Source: Lineus longissimus (Eukaryota > Nemertea > Pilidiophora > Heteronemertea > Lineidae). Taken from it: a stretch of DNA of 64,000 nt. Positions 11,955-24,800 of this stretch are shown piece by piece (position 1 is the first letter of the stretch; every line of letters starts with the position of its first letter). The stretch is from the NCBI RefSeq assembly GCF_910592395.1, contig NC_088321.1, positions 13,454,001 to 13,518,000 on the forward strand. The letters run 5' to 3'. Under the pieces are notes generated by a model. It had not been told where the DNA came from. It ran no database searches and saw nothing but the letters and a program-made list of their open reading frames with translations. A program made the translations under genes and the position numbers.

Positions 11955-12659
11955 ACTCAAATGAAACGCCTCATACCGATCAGGCCGAAGAGTGGATTTT
12001 TGCACTTGTATGTATTAAAGTTGATTTCGCACGGCTACCGATTCAGGCTACTTTTTACATTTTCTCGGGCGGTGAAAATGTACCGTCTCATTTCCTGTAT
12101 AAAAGCCATGCGCAGGGCAGTTTGCTAGATTAGGCCTGACGAATATGTGGACTATAGGGCCCCCGCAATGGGGATCCATTCAGAAACACGCGTCTGACTT
12201 GATGAAGCATCAATTGTGTCACTGCCATGACCGTACACGTGTAACCATAGCAGACAGTCATGGCAGTGCATGAAAATAACCATGTTAGTGGACAGTCTGC
12301 CGTCTTATATCACATTTTAAGTCACTTTATAGAACACTTTAAGCCATGTGCTCGCGATTGCATCTGCCTATTCTGGTGTACATGCTACACAACACAGCAC
12401 ATGCAATGATCTTCACAACTTAAGCAGATATGGTAAAAATACGCGCAATTTGTACCCTGAATTAGGCATAGGACTACAAAAAACACTCTTTTCTCTCAAG
12501 ACAGCTACATGTACACCGATATAAACAACAGATGACCGTGTTAAAGTTATCATCCTGAAATATCTACCAATAAATCCACGTCGAGTGCCATAGAACAGAA
12601 ATTATTCGCCGTTGAATCGGCCTGAGTTTTTCAAATTTATTATTGTCGCCCATAGTGGA

Positions 12660-13231
12660 GCTGAATGGGTGGATGTCGTCCTGGGTGCCGACAAATGGTA
12701 CCCAGGTTCGAGATCGACTGGACAATTAGCACCCTGGGTGCCATTACACTAGACAAACAGCACCCAGCTTCTTTTTGCCTGGACGAGGACGTTTCTTGCA
12801 ATCTCGTTTTATCTCGCGCTGTGGTACTTGTGGCATTAGCAATGCGCGAAATAAAAAGAACAGATAAACAGAAAAAAACGCATTTAGGCCTAAAGGTCTT
12901 TGAAAGCTCATTTCGGTTGATTTATTCAGAAAAGGTATATAGGAGAGATATATCCGAAATGTGATTTCAAAGACCTATAGGCCTAAACGCGTTTTTATCT
13001 GTTTATCTGTTCTTTTTATTTCGAGCACTGCTAATGCCGCAAGTACCACGGCGCGAGATAAAACGAGATTGCAAGAAACGTCGTCCCTAAGAGCCGTAAG
13101 CCAGGCAAAAAGAAGCTGGGTGCTGTTTGTCTAGTGTAATGGCACCCAGGGTGCTTATTGTCCAGTCGATCTCGAACCTGGGTACCATTTGTCGGCACCC
13201 AGGACGACATCCACCCTTTCAGCATCAACAG
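12660..13231. mobile_element. Foldback (long-TIR) element with 10-bp target duplication
   Basis: Two inverted arms of roughly 265-280 bp meet at a short centre near 12943. Outer arm words are ggtggatgtcgtcctgggtg on the left and its complement on the right. The element is flanked by ccatagtgga at 12650-12659 and 13232-13241. Lectins D (near 26910) and E (near 37900) have the same site once, without the insert. Long TIRs with 8-11 bp duplications are typical of Mutator-like and foldback elements. No transposase frame is present. Confidence 0.8.
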
Positions 13232-13353
13232 CCATAGTGGACAGTGACTTGCTGACACTGTCCGAACCCCCACACTGAATTGCTACCGATACCGATTGAG
13301 GCGTTGACAGGGCATCGTATCGCTCGTACGAAATTCGGTTTAACACCTGGTGA

Positions 13354-16300
13354 CTAGCTGCAGATAAGATTGAATGTCGGTGAAGTTGCTGATGCCGTTG
13401 TGCTATTTTTAAAGAAGGCGCACTCTCTGGTTTGACTGGCGTAGTTGAATCCGACACACCTGTCTGTCTCAATACACATCCCAGCGCAGACCGTCCTACT
13501 AGGGGTAGTCAGGACCTGGTACTGTTGCACTGTTCCAACCGGTACACGTGCAGCAAACCGTCCAGAAGCAGCTGGAAAAAAACTGGAAAAAATTAACATG
13601 TCGAAAATAACAAAATTTAATTAGATTAAGTCATCAACATGTATGAAAAAAAGTGAGTTGTTGCATGCATATGTATGTCGCGTAATTTGCCATAAAATTG
13701 AGTAGCTACAATTATTGTGTCTTGAAGGGCCAAGTTGGTTATAAAATATATTGGTTTCTCATACGAAATAGCTTCCAGCAGGACCGTTACTTCTCCGAAT
13801 AGGATCATTGAAACTAAAATTATTGAACTGCAAGCTGAAATGCACAAACCATGTCCAAAACAGCCTCGCATGCGCTATATTGGCGAAAAAATCGTTATCA
13901 GGGATTGGAGTCAGTGTGGTGCTACAGGTGGCGGCGCATGGTGTCAAGCAGGGGTATTATCCTCCTGGCTAGGTAAACCCCATGCCCACGAAATAGATTT
14001 AATCAGGTTGAACAAAGGCTGGAGGTTGACGAAGGTATGACAGGGGAACTCTATGCATGACATAAGAGTCTTTATTTGGTTATCATTCCAGAGACATAGC
14101 TGGGGGATAGGGGCAGGGGGAAGTGTTCTTGACCATTGTTTTTCTCCATCAACTTACATGCAGCGCCCCCGTAGACTTCCACTTCACAAAGCGAAAATGA
14201 ACCTGTCCTATTGGTTTGGACCGTGACGTAACGTCCACTGCCTTGGCACGGGGCCACTAGTACCTCTGCCGACTGGGCAGATGCATCTTGGTGAAAGCAA
14301 ACCTCGGCTCCAACAAAGCCGCTAGGTGGCGCTGTATTGGATAGTTGTACATCAAAATTAGTCAGTCGGTCGCCTGGAAGTGTATTTCGAAACGTACAAC
14401 CTCTCTATCAAGGACATACAGCGACTTATTCTTAGGATAAAATTCTATAGAAACAGATCATTTGTTAATGAGGAACCTGCACAACAAAACCTGCCAATAG
14501 GGGGTTCTGCAGGCAAGTTACCATGGTTGCAATTAGAAAGCCATTTCCAGGGTCAATGATTATCGGATATTTTATCCTTTCATTACTCTACATGGGGAAA
14601 TAGCACCAAAAATGTTGTTTTATTGGTCCTTAATTATATTTTCATGAGTTTTAAGGAGAAAATCAACAAAACTTAATTTTAATGGAAAATGCACTGGAAG
14701 TGTACATTATAGTACTGGTGCTGCCATCTGGATTTTTAGTTCAGCAGGTTCCTCATTAGTCAGTCGTTCATCTGGAAGAATGTTTAAGTACAGAACAACT
14801 TCTCTACTAAGGATGCCCTCGGAACAGACGAACGATGTTCCGATTAAAGAAGTGAGTTGTAGTGTACACGGGGAAATTGCATAAAAAAAATTAAATATTT
14901 TGGACCAAATTCCTTGCTGCTAAAGTACAGAGGGTTTCCCGAATTTCCTGTCCCTACAGTGACTCCTGCCCTAAGGCAGTTCAATAAGATTTTGCTAGGG
15001 AAAACGGTATCTGCTGACTTAATTACTCCCTAGGGCACATTTCCGAGTTCACAAAATACTGTGTAGACGCTCTTAGCTGGTTCTTGCACTATTGCCTATT
15101 ACACGTAATATTGGCCGTTCGTTCGGGCGCCCTTCAACCAGCACAATATATAAGAATCGCTACTGACATTAGTAGGAGGCTTTTCACGACTTCTTATTAA
15201 CGGTTTCTCTAACTTTTTCCTGATTTATCCGACCAAAGTCCGACATAGTCCGACTTTCCCCTGAAAGTCGGATTTAGCAAAGACTTGTGTGTCCAAAAAT
15301 AGGGTTTTGATGATCAAAATCAATTGTTGAATGGGTTATTGATGTACGAGCCAAACATTCACAGAGTCCCTAAATAAGTCAGCTAATTCGAATTCTCATT
15401 TAAGGGTCACTCAGAGTGTTTGATTCACACCTCATTAACCCCATTCAACATAGGCCTTTGATCTTTATTGTCTTATTTTGGGAAGCCCTGGTATTTTGGA
15501 CAATGCTGGACTTTTGTCGGATAATTCAGGAAAAGTTACAGAAACCATTAAGAATTCGGAAAAGACTTCCTACTTGTCTGCGTAAGTATGGATTTCCCTC
15601 TCATTTATTCTTGGTGTGAGGTATTACAGTCTTCAATTGCAGTGCAGATGATATGAATATTCACTCACTATAATCTCCCGATCGGTTGACGATTATGACT
15701 GTCCTGACTAACACCTCTGTGCCCAGGTCAACAGACCACCAGGGGTTTACGTCATAGCCCAGGTGGCTGCATAACCATTCTTCGTGGCGTGGATTTCTAT
15801 TCCCATCTACAGCACGATTTGGCCCAAAACTGCCATAAATTGAACTCTGTGTGGCAGGCCTTCCGCGCGCCAAGTTAGCACCTGAAAAGAATGATACAAT
15901 GCAAGGTATGTTCGACGTGGGACTGTGGAATATAAAACATATGTGCTGCCCCACGGTGAATATTTTCAGATTAATTCTAAAGTCAATTACTCATATGAAA
16001 GCAAGTTTTTTTTGCGTCGTGTAGAATATCTTATCACTTTATTCAGAGGCGAAGATTGCACCACGACAGAATCCCGTTGCGGATAACAAAATTCGTTTAA
16101 AATCAGATCCACCAGCAGTGGCCGATCAGCGCAACCCGTGGGTCTAATGGTATCAGTGTTGGGATTCGGACAATCAGCAAAGCACTCTCCACTATGGTCA
16201 AAATGCAGCGCTAGCAGACGAGAACAACAAATCTGAAAACACAGGCAGATTCAACTGCGAATATGTCCTGTTCTATGACACTCGACGTGGATATTTGCAA

Positions 16301-17394
16301 TATGTGTTGTGTTGTGTAGCATTCTAATTTGTTGTTGTTGCTAGCGCTATGGTAACCAAAGTGGAGTGCCTTGCTGACACCGTCCGAATCCCACGTTGGG
16401 TACTAGGCTACGACTCGGTGAAGATTGTCGATTCCCTTGGTGCAAATGCATTATTTATCATATGGTTGAATAGAGTGTAATTGCCTTCATTTTGTGTAGT
16501 TTGATTTCTTTAAGCTTTCGTTATGTTTGTGCATTATGTATGTGCGTTTGGTAATAGTAGGTAATGCCATGCTTAATGTTCGTTTCTTTCTATATAAATA
16601 CATGGATTGGATATGTACTGCATACAAACTTAATGATTCTATATGTTATTTTTTCTTCTTCTTCGAACTCGTTTTGTTGTTCATTATAGTAACATCAATC
16701 TGTTTACTTCATCTATAGAGTGGTTTAACGTGACGTCATCCCCTGCCATGGTGCAAGGAGAGACAAAAAGAAAGCTATCCCAAAATGACTAAAACAGCAT
16801 TTGATTCAATTCAGTCAGTCACGATAAATCATTGTTCTGCCCTCCAACATGACTGACCGTTAAAACACTCTATTATACATGTACATAAAGAAGCCATGTA
16901 TAACCATAGTCTTTCAAATAAAGAGTCAGGTCACGGAAAGTGTCATTCGATCCAACAGCTCTCTCAGGCAATTAACTGGAAACCATGATGAAGCCATTTT
17001 TAATTCAGCTCCAAACTGAGCTTTATTTAAAAGACTCTGGTCAGACCAAAAGCGATACGGGGTCGAGGTTTTGGCCAACATTTTAGCTCCACCGGAGTAG
17101 TTTTGGTACGACACTCAACACCGACAGGGAGGTATCAATTTGAAATGCTTTCTGACTACTTCCACATTTTGCAACAACCCAAGCGGTTTTGGTTGCCAAC
17201 CATAACCGCTGCTACGAAGGCGCATAGTGCATTTACACTGTAAAGTGCTGTGCATTCTAAATCGAGGTGTTTTAGAATATCATATTATGCTTACCGAGAC
17301 ATGCTTCTTTAGTCTCACTGAGAATGGTGGTAAAAATGCATATCTTGAATAATATAACGGCTCCGAATTTTCCTCGTAACCACAGAACCGGCAT
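13354..17394 (-). CDS. Lectin C: secreted F-type lectin with PAN/apple-like domain
   Basis: Exons 17394-17295, 15881-15669, 14373-14158 and 13571-13354, all joined in phase 1, 248 aa. Signal peptide MPVLWLRG, lectin domain at about residues 36-172, PAN-like Cys pattern at 182-247. His73, Arg100 and Arg107 of the expected fucose site are present at family spacing, and Asp103 sits one position later than the canonical motif. Splice sites match lectin A. Intron 1 is about 840 bp shorter than in A because its family 3 element is internally deleted. Upstream of exon 1 the block departs from A at about 17440. Confidence 0.87.
15171..15574. mobile_element. Family 1 MITE in lectin C intron 2
   Basis: Near-identical to 2270-2673, with the same AGTAGGAGGC and CTTCCTACT ends and the same position relative to exons 2 and 3. 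Confidence 0.7.
16160..16391. mobile_element. Family 2 MITE in lectin C intron 1
   Basis: Same element and position as 3259-3490, with GGGATTCGGAC and GTCCGAATCCC ends. Confidence 0.6.
16908..17036. mobile_element. Internally deleted family 3 element (129 bp)
   Basis: The left AGTCTTTCAAATAAAGAGTC end and the right CTTTATTTAAAAGACT end are kept, but the roughly 840 bp interior found in lectin A is missing. Confidence 0.55.
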
Positions 17395-18430
17395 GGCTGC
17401 TGCCGTATAGCTTTTCTTATTCTGCCGCCGACCTGCTGTGAAAAGGGCACGTTGTAAGGTTTGTTTAGATAAGTCATTAACAGATCACACAGTGAATGTT
17501 TCTTCAGATATGACCCACATAGAATTATTTACGACCTTTACCTATTTACTCAAGAAAAGTAGGTCACATTGATCTAAGTCTTTGCCACAAGACATAGATT
17601 TGCGCCCAAAATGCTCCAACCAATTTTTAGAATTTGAAAAAAAGAAAGAAATTTTCTAGTACGCTAGATTATAAAAACATGAACATTTTATTCATCCCAT
17701 AAGTTTTTGTGGATTGCTTAAAAGTGAGAGGCGAAAATGTGGTTGCCTACACTATACACTACACAGTTTTTGAATGATTTTAAGCTTTTGTTGGTCGCTT
17801 GTCATCTTGCTTAATGTGAAAAACTGGTCATGCTAGATCATGGAATAAAATATTTATGGATTTTAACCAACAATTCCAACATAAGTTACTATAATGTAGA
17901 TATAGTTAATTGTGATAACGATTACCGAGTGACAGATTGAATGAGTTGTCGTGCAGTGCATTACGTACATTGGTGTCGGGTTGATAAAAAACGCGACAAA
18001 ATCGAACGTCTGGAATAAACTGCGATAACCGGTCGATGGCAGTGAGATGATCATGCAGTCCTAATTGCACCTTTATACGTTATTCGTAATTTTGCGTAAG
18101 ATAGGCTTGATAACTTAGATTAATTTATAGCAAATTTAAAATCATGATGTGTCAAAATATGAGGTGTCTCAATATAACAACGTTACAATTTTATCGTTCA
18201 GACCAAATAATTATTCCATTACTACATGTTCCAAAAACAAATTTCTCTAATCAGGAGAATTAGGTTACTCTAATGAAATATATTTATTTGATGGGATTCT
18301 CGTATATGACGTCGAATTCATTCCAGAAAACGGGACGAAATATTTCATTCTTTCCAACCCGATAACTCTAGATTCATGCGGTACATTCTTTTCCATTTGA
18401 AAAATGACTTTGTTGTTTTTGGAGATGCCT

Positions 18431-18990
18431 TTACGAGTGCCCTGTACAATCAGCGCGATAGTTACCAGAAACCTCACAAGAATCGCGTCGATACTCATCC
18501 CAAAGGAGCGGTGTCGTCGCTGGTGGAACACCCGGGAACAAATCGCAATCAACGTATGTCTTCCCATGGTCGCATAGCAGCGGTCCGTACAAGTTGCCTT
18601 CCCAAAAAATGGCATCATCCCAGGCAATGACATCTTTGCCGAAAAAATACATGTCATACTTGAGTCCAGCATACGGGTTGTTGGCAATACCCAGGTGTGG
18701 GCATACTCATTCTGCACCGCTCTCGGCATTCTTCAACATATTTTGCGCTTCCCAGGCGACAACAACGAAATTATTGCTACTTTAAGATATGTAAACTTAG
18801 ACACCGCTAGAGAATGCTAAAAGTTCCGATATCACTTGGTAGATAGAGGGTGTACGAATAAAACCATTTCACTGGAGATGTAGTTCCACCCAGTCGTGGT
18901 CCTACCGAGTCACTTCTCAGCCCGCAAAGATAACTGCTGCCCTGTGCGGCATTTATAGTGTCCCATGAAGTCACCGTAAAACTGACCAAA
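18431..18990 (-). pseudogene. Uncharacterised decayed gene, copy 1
   Basis: I do not recognise the family. One minus-strand frame looks protein-like over about 18800-18431: it contains AWEAQNML, then a TGA, then GIANNPYAGLKYD, FFGKDVIAWDD, AIFWEGNLYGPLLCD and VDCDLFPGV. The Trp/Gly/Asp/Cys-rich composition resembles a secreted or extracellular domain. A second open stretch at 18989-18810 contains SWDTINAAQGSSYLCG. The internal TGA is shared with the copy at 45193-45752, so decay predates the duplication unless an unrecognised intron removes it. A longer overlapping frame of 154 codons (18729-18265) also stays open in both copies, but it has three amino-acid changes between them and a less protein-like composition. 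Confidence 0.35.
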
Positions 18991-19881
18991 AAGTTTCAGG
19001 TTTTACTTACAAAAGGTCATACGTTGTTATTTATTGATAAAATAAACCGTATCATGAAATAAGGTGGCACTTATCAGGCCTAAATAAGACTTTAATTCGA
19101 ACTGGTGACGCAGTATAAGGTGTAGGATTATCAAAAACCTAAATCACGGGATGCTTTGATCAATTCCAGTGCCTGAAATATCTATCTTAAATTTCGTCAC
19201 TGTGCGAGTTTGTCAAAATGTCGGTATATCTGATTTGATTGTGCAAGTGTTAAATTAATACCACTGATTTTAAACATGTCATTCTATTTTGTCCATCTTC
19301 ATAATAAAAGTGTTTCATCACATTTTGATACTTTGAGTTCATAACAGATTCTACAAACTTAGCATACAATGTGTACATGCATATTTCCTAATTCTTAATA
19401 CGAAATCGGACGTTCGTAACGTGCACAGTCGGTTACAACATTGAGGATGAATAACATCCGCCTGCTTGTAGGCCTACGAGCAATACGGAAGAGAAAGCGC
19501 AATTCTACAAACCGAATACAAACGTCCCTCATTTTCGGAATATCTATTTTCGGACAGTTGGCATGGTTTACAGACGATCATCGATCTATGGCTAGATAAC
19601 AAAAAAGGCCTGGCGTGTTGTATTTTTCACAATTATTGCGCAACTTTATGTATACTTCTATTAACATCCGTCATGCACAGTCCTCACATGACCCATGGGT
19701 ATGTCGCCATTGTGGATATCCCACACTGGTTGTTTTTGTTACGTGTCATCATGACGTAGCCCTGTTGACCCCAAGTGGTACCCCAACTGAAAGAAAAGGA
19801 TTATTTGGAAAATCAGGAATGAAACAGATGAAACCCCTCCCGCCTACCCCTAAGAATTTTAAAATAAAGGTCAGCATCACT

Positions 19882-20105
19882 AGTAGGGTGCTTTTTCCGA
19901 CTTTTTAAAAATTTCTCTTACCTTTTTCCTCATTTATCCGACAAAAGTCCGACTTTCACTCAAAGGTCGGATTTCTAGAAAACTTGTGAAAAATACGGGG
20001 GCTTCGAAATAGGTCATTAAAGACCTGTGTTGAATGAGGTTAAAGAGGTTACTGAATTAAGTGAGCTAATTAGTATTCACACTTAGGGTCACTCTGAGTA
20101 TTTGG
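19882..20105. mobile_element. Half of a family 1 MITE
   Basis: It starts agtagggtgctttttccgac and continues with tttatccgacaaaagtccgac and ggtcggattt words, ending near cacacctcatg. The second arm is absent. The same half-copy is at 46667-46880. Confidence 0.5.
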
Positions 20106-20544
20106 TTCACACCTCATGATGTGTGGCTTCCAGAAGTTTCAGAAAGGATTGCTCTTTTGTTTACTGACCTATTTTTGACTAACCAATAGGGTTGTCCCTG
20201 GTAAGTACCGTACCCAACCGCGAGGACACCGTGATCCAGATGAGTAGTGCTGCAGTTAGGTTCGTTGTAGATACCAGTTCTAAAAATATAAAGATATTAC
20301 GGCATTAGTTTCTGCGCACTATCCATAGATGTCTTCGAGTTTTTAGTGAGGTCGATGTATGGCACGCGAAGTGTTGCTTTATTCGATCTCAAAATTGTCA
20401 TGATCGATAATTTTCTTTTATGATCAATACTTATTTTTCTATTTGATAACACGGTTTCTTTTGCAAAAAAATGTGCAATATCATTTGTTTATATGCGAAA
20501 ATGAAATTATGGTCATTTAAACATTTGCAATTTTATACATGTAT

Positions 20545-21095
20545 ATAGAAAAAAGTACAGGGCATAAATTTTCTCCCTGTCTAAGACCAATGTCACTTTA
20601 AAAGAATTCCGACGTCTGTCCATTAGCAAAGATACATGATTTAATTTTTGGTACATGTTTTGGATAACTGTAAACACTTTACCATGTATACCAGAAGCAA
20701 CAAGCTTGTGCCACTGACCTTTTCTCCAATCAAATGCTTTTTGATAATCTATAGTATAATTTACGTTTATCTTTCAGAAAGATATCGATCAGCATCTTAA
20801 TAGTATAGATGTGATCCGTAATACAATGACCTTTTTCTAAATCCAGCTTGATTCTCTGATAATAATTTACTTGCCTCCAAGTATTCATTTAACTTGCTAT
20901 TTAGTAAAGAAATAAATAGCTTACCAACACAGCTAAGTAAAGTGATACCTCTATAGTTGTTAGGGTCGTTAACCTCACCCTTTTTAAAAATTGGCATAAT
21001 AACACCTTTTGACCATAGTTCTGGGATTTCACCGGAATCTAAAACCTTATTGAAGAGTAGCACGAGAGCAGGCAGTAAAATGTTTCCACCGGTAT
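20545..21095 (-). pseudogene. LINE reverse-transcriptase fragment
   Basis: The minus-strand translation from about 21090 contains the reverse-transcriptase signatures IPELWSKG, IMPIFKKG, NNYRGITLLS and LSENQAGFRK, known from the fingers/palm region of non-LTR retrotransposons. The homology continues past 20800 in other frames (TDHIYTIK, GLRQGENL), with stops and frameshifts. No start, endonuclease or 3' end is present. It marks the right edge of the C block. Confidence 0.8.
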
Positions 21096-21834
21096 ATCAT
21101 ATGTCAAACTCAAATATTTCACCAATATGTCATGTATGGTCACTGTGGCCGCGGCACGTTTTGTATCTTTTTCTAGACTCTTCAAATCTGGTACTTTAGA
21201 ATGCTAACACATATTAGGCATCTCTACATCTCGCTGTAATTTAGATAAATGGGGCTCTTCTTTCTTCTGGTGTAAATAGGCCAAGGCCAACATCAACAGT
21301 ATGTATGATGTTTGATTAAATGTCCTTAGCTATTCTCATGAAGCCTAAAGTCTGTTGACCTTAACTTAATTTCCAGAGTCACAGAGGTCAAACTCTAATA
21401 TTTCAGCAACAGTGTTAAGTTTTGTAATTACTTGTCCTACACGGTTCGATTTTGGCATGTTGTCACCAGTTAAGCATCTCTACGTCTTCACCAAGATTTA
21501 GACCAATGTGACCTACTTTCCTGGTGAAAATGAGTCAAGGTCACAGACTTATATGTGGGTCGTATGTCCAGAAAGATTCGCTGCCTGGTCTTCAAATGAC
21601 TGCTATTGATGGATTCGATCAAGCTTAACATAGTAGATGAAACATTTTAACCTTGACCTCAAAATTTCGAACGTCACACGGGTCAATATCTCTGAAACCA
21701 TAACGGTAAAAATATCATCGTCATTGACCACAGGCGAGCACATGGCTCGTGGCCATTTCATCCTATCGATTTTTACCACGGCAGTCTAGGAAATAGCTGG
21801 TCGGCAGCAGAATCAGAGAAGGTATACGGTAGAC

Positions 21835-24800
21835 ATGTCGGTTTTCTTGCGGCGGGGAACATTCGGAGTCGTTATATTACTCGAGATATTCATTTTTACA
21901 CCTATTCTCAAGGAGACAAAAGCAGCATGTTTAGGTAAGTATGATCAGAGTCTTTCAAATAAAGAGTCAGGCAACAAGGGAACGTATGGCTTCAAGATCA
22001 AAGCCGCCGCCCGTTTCAGAAGACACGCGTTGGGACAGAGTTCTCAACTTCATTACGACATCGGCCCCCCGCATAGGCCTTACTTATATCACTAGTAAAA
22101 TGCGATCAAGTCATTAGATAACAGCATAGAAACTGGATTGAAATACGACATGCCAAGTCGGGAATAAGGCCAAGACTTGTAAACTCCTGAACGAAATCCG
22201 AAATTTATACTTACTATTTCCGACTTGCATTTTCCTCCTTGATGAACTTTTTTAGGAGCAACTCTGTGTGCTCGCGACACAACCTGGCATCAACAGCGAA
22301 GCCCTGCTTGCACTTATTCAAGTTGTCGGCGATTATCGTCCACAATGAGTTGCTCTTCCTTCTGTCAGAGAACGGATTCGTGGCCACGATCTCCCGCAAG
22401 AGGAAAACGTCGTGGTGGGAATTGACGCGAAATCGTGTATTTTTTTCTGCCATTTCTGAAAGGAAAGAATGGAAAGTTGTAGGACGCATTCTTTGTTTTT
22501 CTTATGACAATCCCGGCGAAGAGGAAATAAACGAAAAAGAACAGTTTGAAAATCTGGGTGCAATTGACTGTGTCAACACGTGCTACTCACCACTTGATTC
22601 CAAATGTGTGGACTGACCGCAACTCGGGGGCTCCTTTCTCAAATATGAATGCTTTTGTGACACTGTTACAGCACTTAACATGTCGTAATAGTTGGACAAC
22701 AAAATTTATTGAATCATTCAGCAATCACTACCTTCTAAAGGCCTCACCACCAGGCTAGAAAAATAAATGAGGCCTTTGCAACAGTAATAGAAAATTGGTC
22801 GATGGGGACGGCACTATTTCTACGATTTCACATATCGTTGGGACGGTACTGAGGTCAACCTCAGGTCAGAAATATAGCGTTTGCGTTAGTGTTACCGTTA
22901 ACGGGACGATCTCTCTATTGTTGAACACGCAATTTGGCTGAAACCTTACAGACATTTATGATGTGTACGTCAATTTTTGAGTCACCTCATAAGAAACAAT
23001 TTGCAGTGTATTTTGCGATTAATTACAACCTGATTATGGATTTTTTATAGCAAATTGTAAACAGATGAGAGTGCATGCAGCTTAATTGTGGTTTGATTAT
23101 TGTAATACAGTATTTGGCAATTAGCATCTTCCTCATATAAATTCTTAGATCGTTCTCATCAATATAATATAATATTGTATGTATTTGTAACCAGATAAAT
23201 CATATGTGTACCTCATGTCGTAGTAAATATTTTTCGTCGAATTCTGGTCGTGCCATCATTGTTTTGCACCTCAGCTCAGTTTGTAGTTGAATTAAAAATG
23301 GCTTCATGATGGTTTCCAGTTAATTGCCCGAGAGAGCTGTGGCATCGAAGGAAACTTGCCATGACCTGACTCTTTGTTTGAAAGACTATGGTTATACATG
23401 GCTTTTTTATGTACATGTATAATAGAGTGTTTTAACGGTCAGTCATGTTGGAGGGCAGAACAATGATTTATCGTGCCTGACTGAATTGAATCAAATGCTG
23501 TTTCGGCCATTTTGGGCTAGCTTTCTTGTTGTCTGTCCTTGCACCATGGCAGGGGATGACGTCTCGTGAAACCACTCTATAGATAAAGTAAACAGATTGA
23601 TGTTACTATAATGAACAACAACACGAGTTCGGAGAAGAAGAAAAAATAACATATAGAATCATTAAGTTTGTATGCAGTACATATCCAATCCATGTATTTA
23701 TATAGAAAGAAACGAACATTAAGCATGGCATTACCTACTATTACCAAACGCACATACATAATGCACAAACATAACGAAAGCTTAAAGAAATCAAACTACA
23801 CAAAATGAAGGCAATTACACTCTATTCAACCGTATGATAAATAATGCATTTGCACCAAGGTAATCGACAATCTTCACCAAGTCGTAGCCTAGTACCCAAC
23901 GCGGGATTCGGACGGTGTCAGCAAGGCACTGTCCACTATGGTTACCATAGCGCTAGCAACAACAACAAATTAGAATGCTACACAACACAACACGTATTGC
24001 AAATATCCACGTCGAGTGTCATAGAACAGGACATATTCGCAGTTGAATCTGCCTGTGTTTTCAGATTTGTTGTTCTCGTCTGCTAGCGCTGCATTTTGAC
24101 CATAGTGGAGAGTGCTTTGCTGATTGTCCGAATCCCAACACTGATACCATTAGACCCACGGGTTGCGCTGATTGGCCACTGCTGGTGAATCTGATTTTAA
24201 ACGAATTTTGTTATCCGCAACGGGATTCTGTCGTGGTGCAATCTTCGCCTCTGAATAAAGTGATAAGATATTCTACACGACGCAAAAAAAACTTGCTTTC
24301 AAATGAGTAATTGACTTTAGAATTAATCTGAAAATATTCACCGTGGGGCAGCACATATGTTTTATGTTCCACAGTCCCACGTCGAACATACCTTGTATTG
24401 TATCATTCTTTTCAGGTGCTAACTTGGCGCGCGGAAGGCCTGCCACACAGAGTTCAATTTATGGCAGTTTTGGGCCAAATCGTGCTGTAGATGGGAATAG
24501 AAATCCAATCCACGAAGAATGGTCATGCAGCCACATGGGCCATGACGTAAACCCCTGGTGGTCTGTTGACCTGGGCACAGAGGTGTTAGTCAGGACAGTC
24601 ATAATCGTCAACCGATCGGGAGATTATAGTTAGTGAATGTTCATATCATCTGCAATGCAATTGAAGACTGTAATACCTTACACCAAGAATAAATGAGAGA
24701 ATTCCATACTTACGCAGACTAGTAGGAAGTCTTTTCCGAATTCTTAATGGTTTCTGTAACTTTTCCTGAATTATCCGACAAAAGTCCAGCATTGTCCAAA

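Noticed and set aside
18265-18729. 154-codon frame and its duplicate at 45027
   Set aside because: The longest frame there, but differences between copies change amino acids and the overlapping frame is more protein-like.
22239-22616. 125-codon plus-strand frame in lectin D intron 1
   Set aside because: Antisense shadow of the Myb/SANT-like exon.
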